Shown here: positions 63,564-64,000 of the stretch, one piece after another | Numbering within the stretch: position 1 is the stretch's first letter | Layout: each line of letters begins with the position of its first letter | Made by a program: the position numbers and the translations under genes | Notes under the pieces: generated by a model | The model's input: the letters and a program-made list of their open reading frames with translations, nothing else | What the model was told of the DNA's origin: nothing | Databases searched by the model: none | Assembly: GCF_035984415.1 (NCBI RefSeq) | Contig: NZ_CP130720.1 | Location: 310,001-374,000, forward strand | Length of the DNA: 64,000 nucleotides | Source of the DNA: Streptomyces sp. NBC_01296 | Lineage (GTDB): Bacteria > Actinomycetota > Actinomycetes > Streptomycetales > Streptomycetaceae | Direction: 5' to 3'

Positions 63564-64000
63564 GTGATCAAGAAACTGGTGCGTGGTCTGTCCGCGCCCG
63601 CTCTGACTGTCCTGCCGCTGTTCGGCGGAGTTTCATCTGCCTGGCGCCGTTGGCGTCGGCCCTGCCCTGACTCCGACGCCGGTCTCGGCCTCCGCCTTCC
63701 CTGCTCCGGGTGTGCCGGGTGTCCGTGCTCCGCTGTCGTTGCTCGAAGCGATTGATCAGCTTCCGGTCGTTGAGGAGCAGCGGGCCGGGTGCAAACGGGA
63801 TCTGCACAAGCATTGGGCCAAGGGCCTGAACTCGGGCGACGGCTGTGACATCTGCAAGGAGGTGATCCTGGCGGAGGCGGTCGTGGCTCCGCTGGTGGAG
63901 ACGGGCTGCAAGCTCACCGGCGGCTTCCGGCGCAGCGCGTACGACGACGTGGTCGTCACGGACGCGGCCCGCCTCGACGTGGATCATTTTCGTGCCGTTG
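63564..64000 (+). pseudogene. Secreted HNH/DUF1524-type nuclease, frameshifted near the start and cut by the window edge
   Basis: A GTG with a signal-peptide-like start (KKLVRGLSAPALTVLPLFGG) is in one frame, while the mature part (LSLLEAIDQLPVVEEQRAGC, GDGCDICKEVILAEAVV, CKLTGGFRRSAYDDV, RLDVDHFRAV) is in another; the change falls between about 63630 and 63670. The latter is the typical streptomycete extracellular nuclease with the DH pair of the HNH site. The 3' end lies beyond 64000. A sequencing error could mimic the frameshift. Confidence 0.6.

Overview
The window looks like a stretch of a Streptomyces (or close actinomycete) chromosome arm. It is GC-rich, and its recognisable genes are streptomycete hallmarks: a secreted microbial transglutaminase, the rppA-cupin-CYP158 melanin-type operon, a DUF6479 membrane peptide, a SWIM protein and many Sec-exported small proteins. 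No rRNA or tRNA gene and no CRISPR array was seen. Core functions are almost absent, while insertion sequences, truncated genes and frameshifted relics are common. This is typical of the variable subtelomeric arms.

Layout. 0.4-4.2 kb: transglutaminase, a truncated DUF2625 gene, a perfect 20-bp hairpin, and a lone pterin-dependent aromatic amino acid hydroxylase. 4.4-7.3 kb: an IS200/IS605 element (tnpA and tnpB, divergent) abutting an internally deleted IS3 element. 7.8-12.4 kb: the rppA-cupin-P450 operon and a SWIM zinc-finger protein. 12.5-17.8 kb: relics, a DUF2231 membrane protein, a compact operon (NPPY methyltransferase, CDGSH iron-sulfur protein, haem-oxygenase-fold iron enzyme) and a double VOC protein. 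17.8-26.4 kb: IS3 and IS110 fragments, a broken AMP-ligase, flavohaemoglobin plus a PNPOx-like protein, a carboxymuconolactone decarboxylase-like protein, small conserved proteins, a Gly/Asn-rich secreted protein, and broken hydrolase/TetR genes.

26.48-32.41 kb is the most striking part: four IS630-type elements joined end to end with one TA dinucleotide at each junction. The third is a 1.9-kb unit whose terminal inverted repeats enclose both a transposase and a VanX-type D-Ala-D-Ala dipeptidase. It is flanked by two inverted, apparently identical copies of an IS630 whose transposase carries a duplicated N-terminal HTH region.

32.6-41.6 kb: an Orn/Lys/Arg decarboxylase, a ribosome-inactivating-protein family gene, a lipoprotein, secreted proteins, and a papain-like cysteine protease with a membrane-anchored partner. 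42-44.7 kb: graveyard of a DNA ligase, a CHAT protein and a second CDGSH gene. 44.8-48.8 kb: an asparagine-synthetase-type amidotransferase with an S9 peptidase. 49.9-53.4 kb: a membrane PP2C phosphatase, a histidine phosphatase and a frameshifted ISAs1. 53.6-59.6 kb: a degraded gene containing a pentanucleotide repeat, a sulfotransferase, a PlsC-like acyltransferase, a secreted protein, and a divergent AAA regulator with a C-terminal HTH. 59.6-64 kb: IS630 relics, a MurE-type ligase and the 5' part of an HNH nuclease gene.

Working together: the clearest units are the rppA operon (flaviolin/THN formation and P450 coupling), the MTase-CDGSH-iron-enzyme operon, the flavohaemoglobin-PNPOx pair (NO/oxidative stress), the protease-anchored protein pair at the cell surface, and the amidotransferase-peptidase pair. 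VanX and the extra MurE both touch peptidoglycan precursors but are far apart, so a joint role is only a conjecture. All names come from reading motifs by eye; no database search was run.
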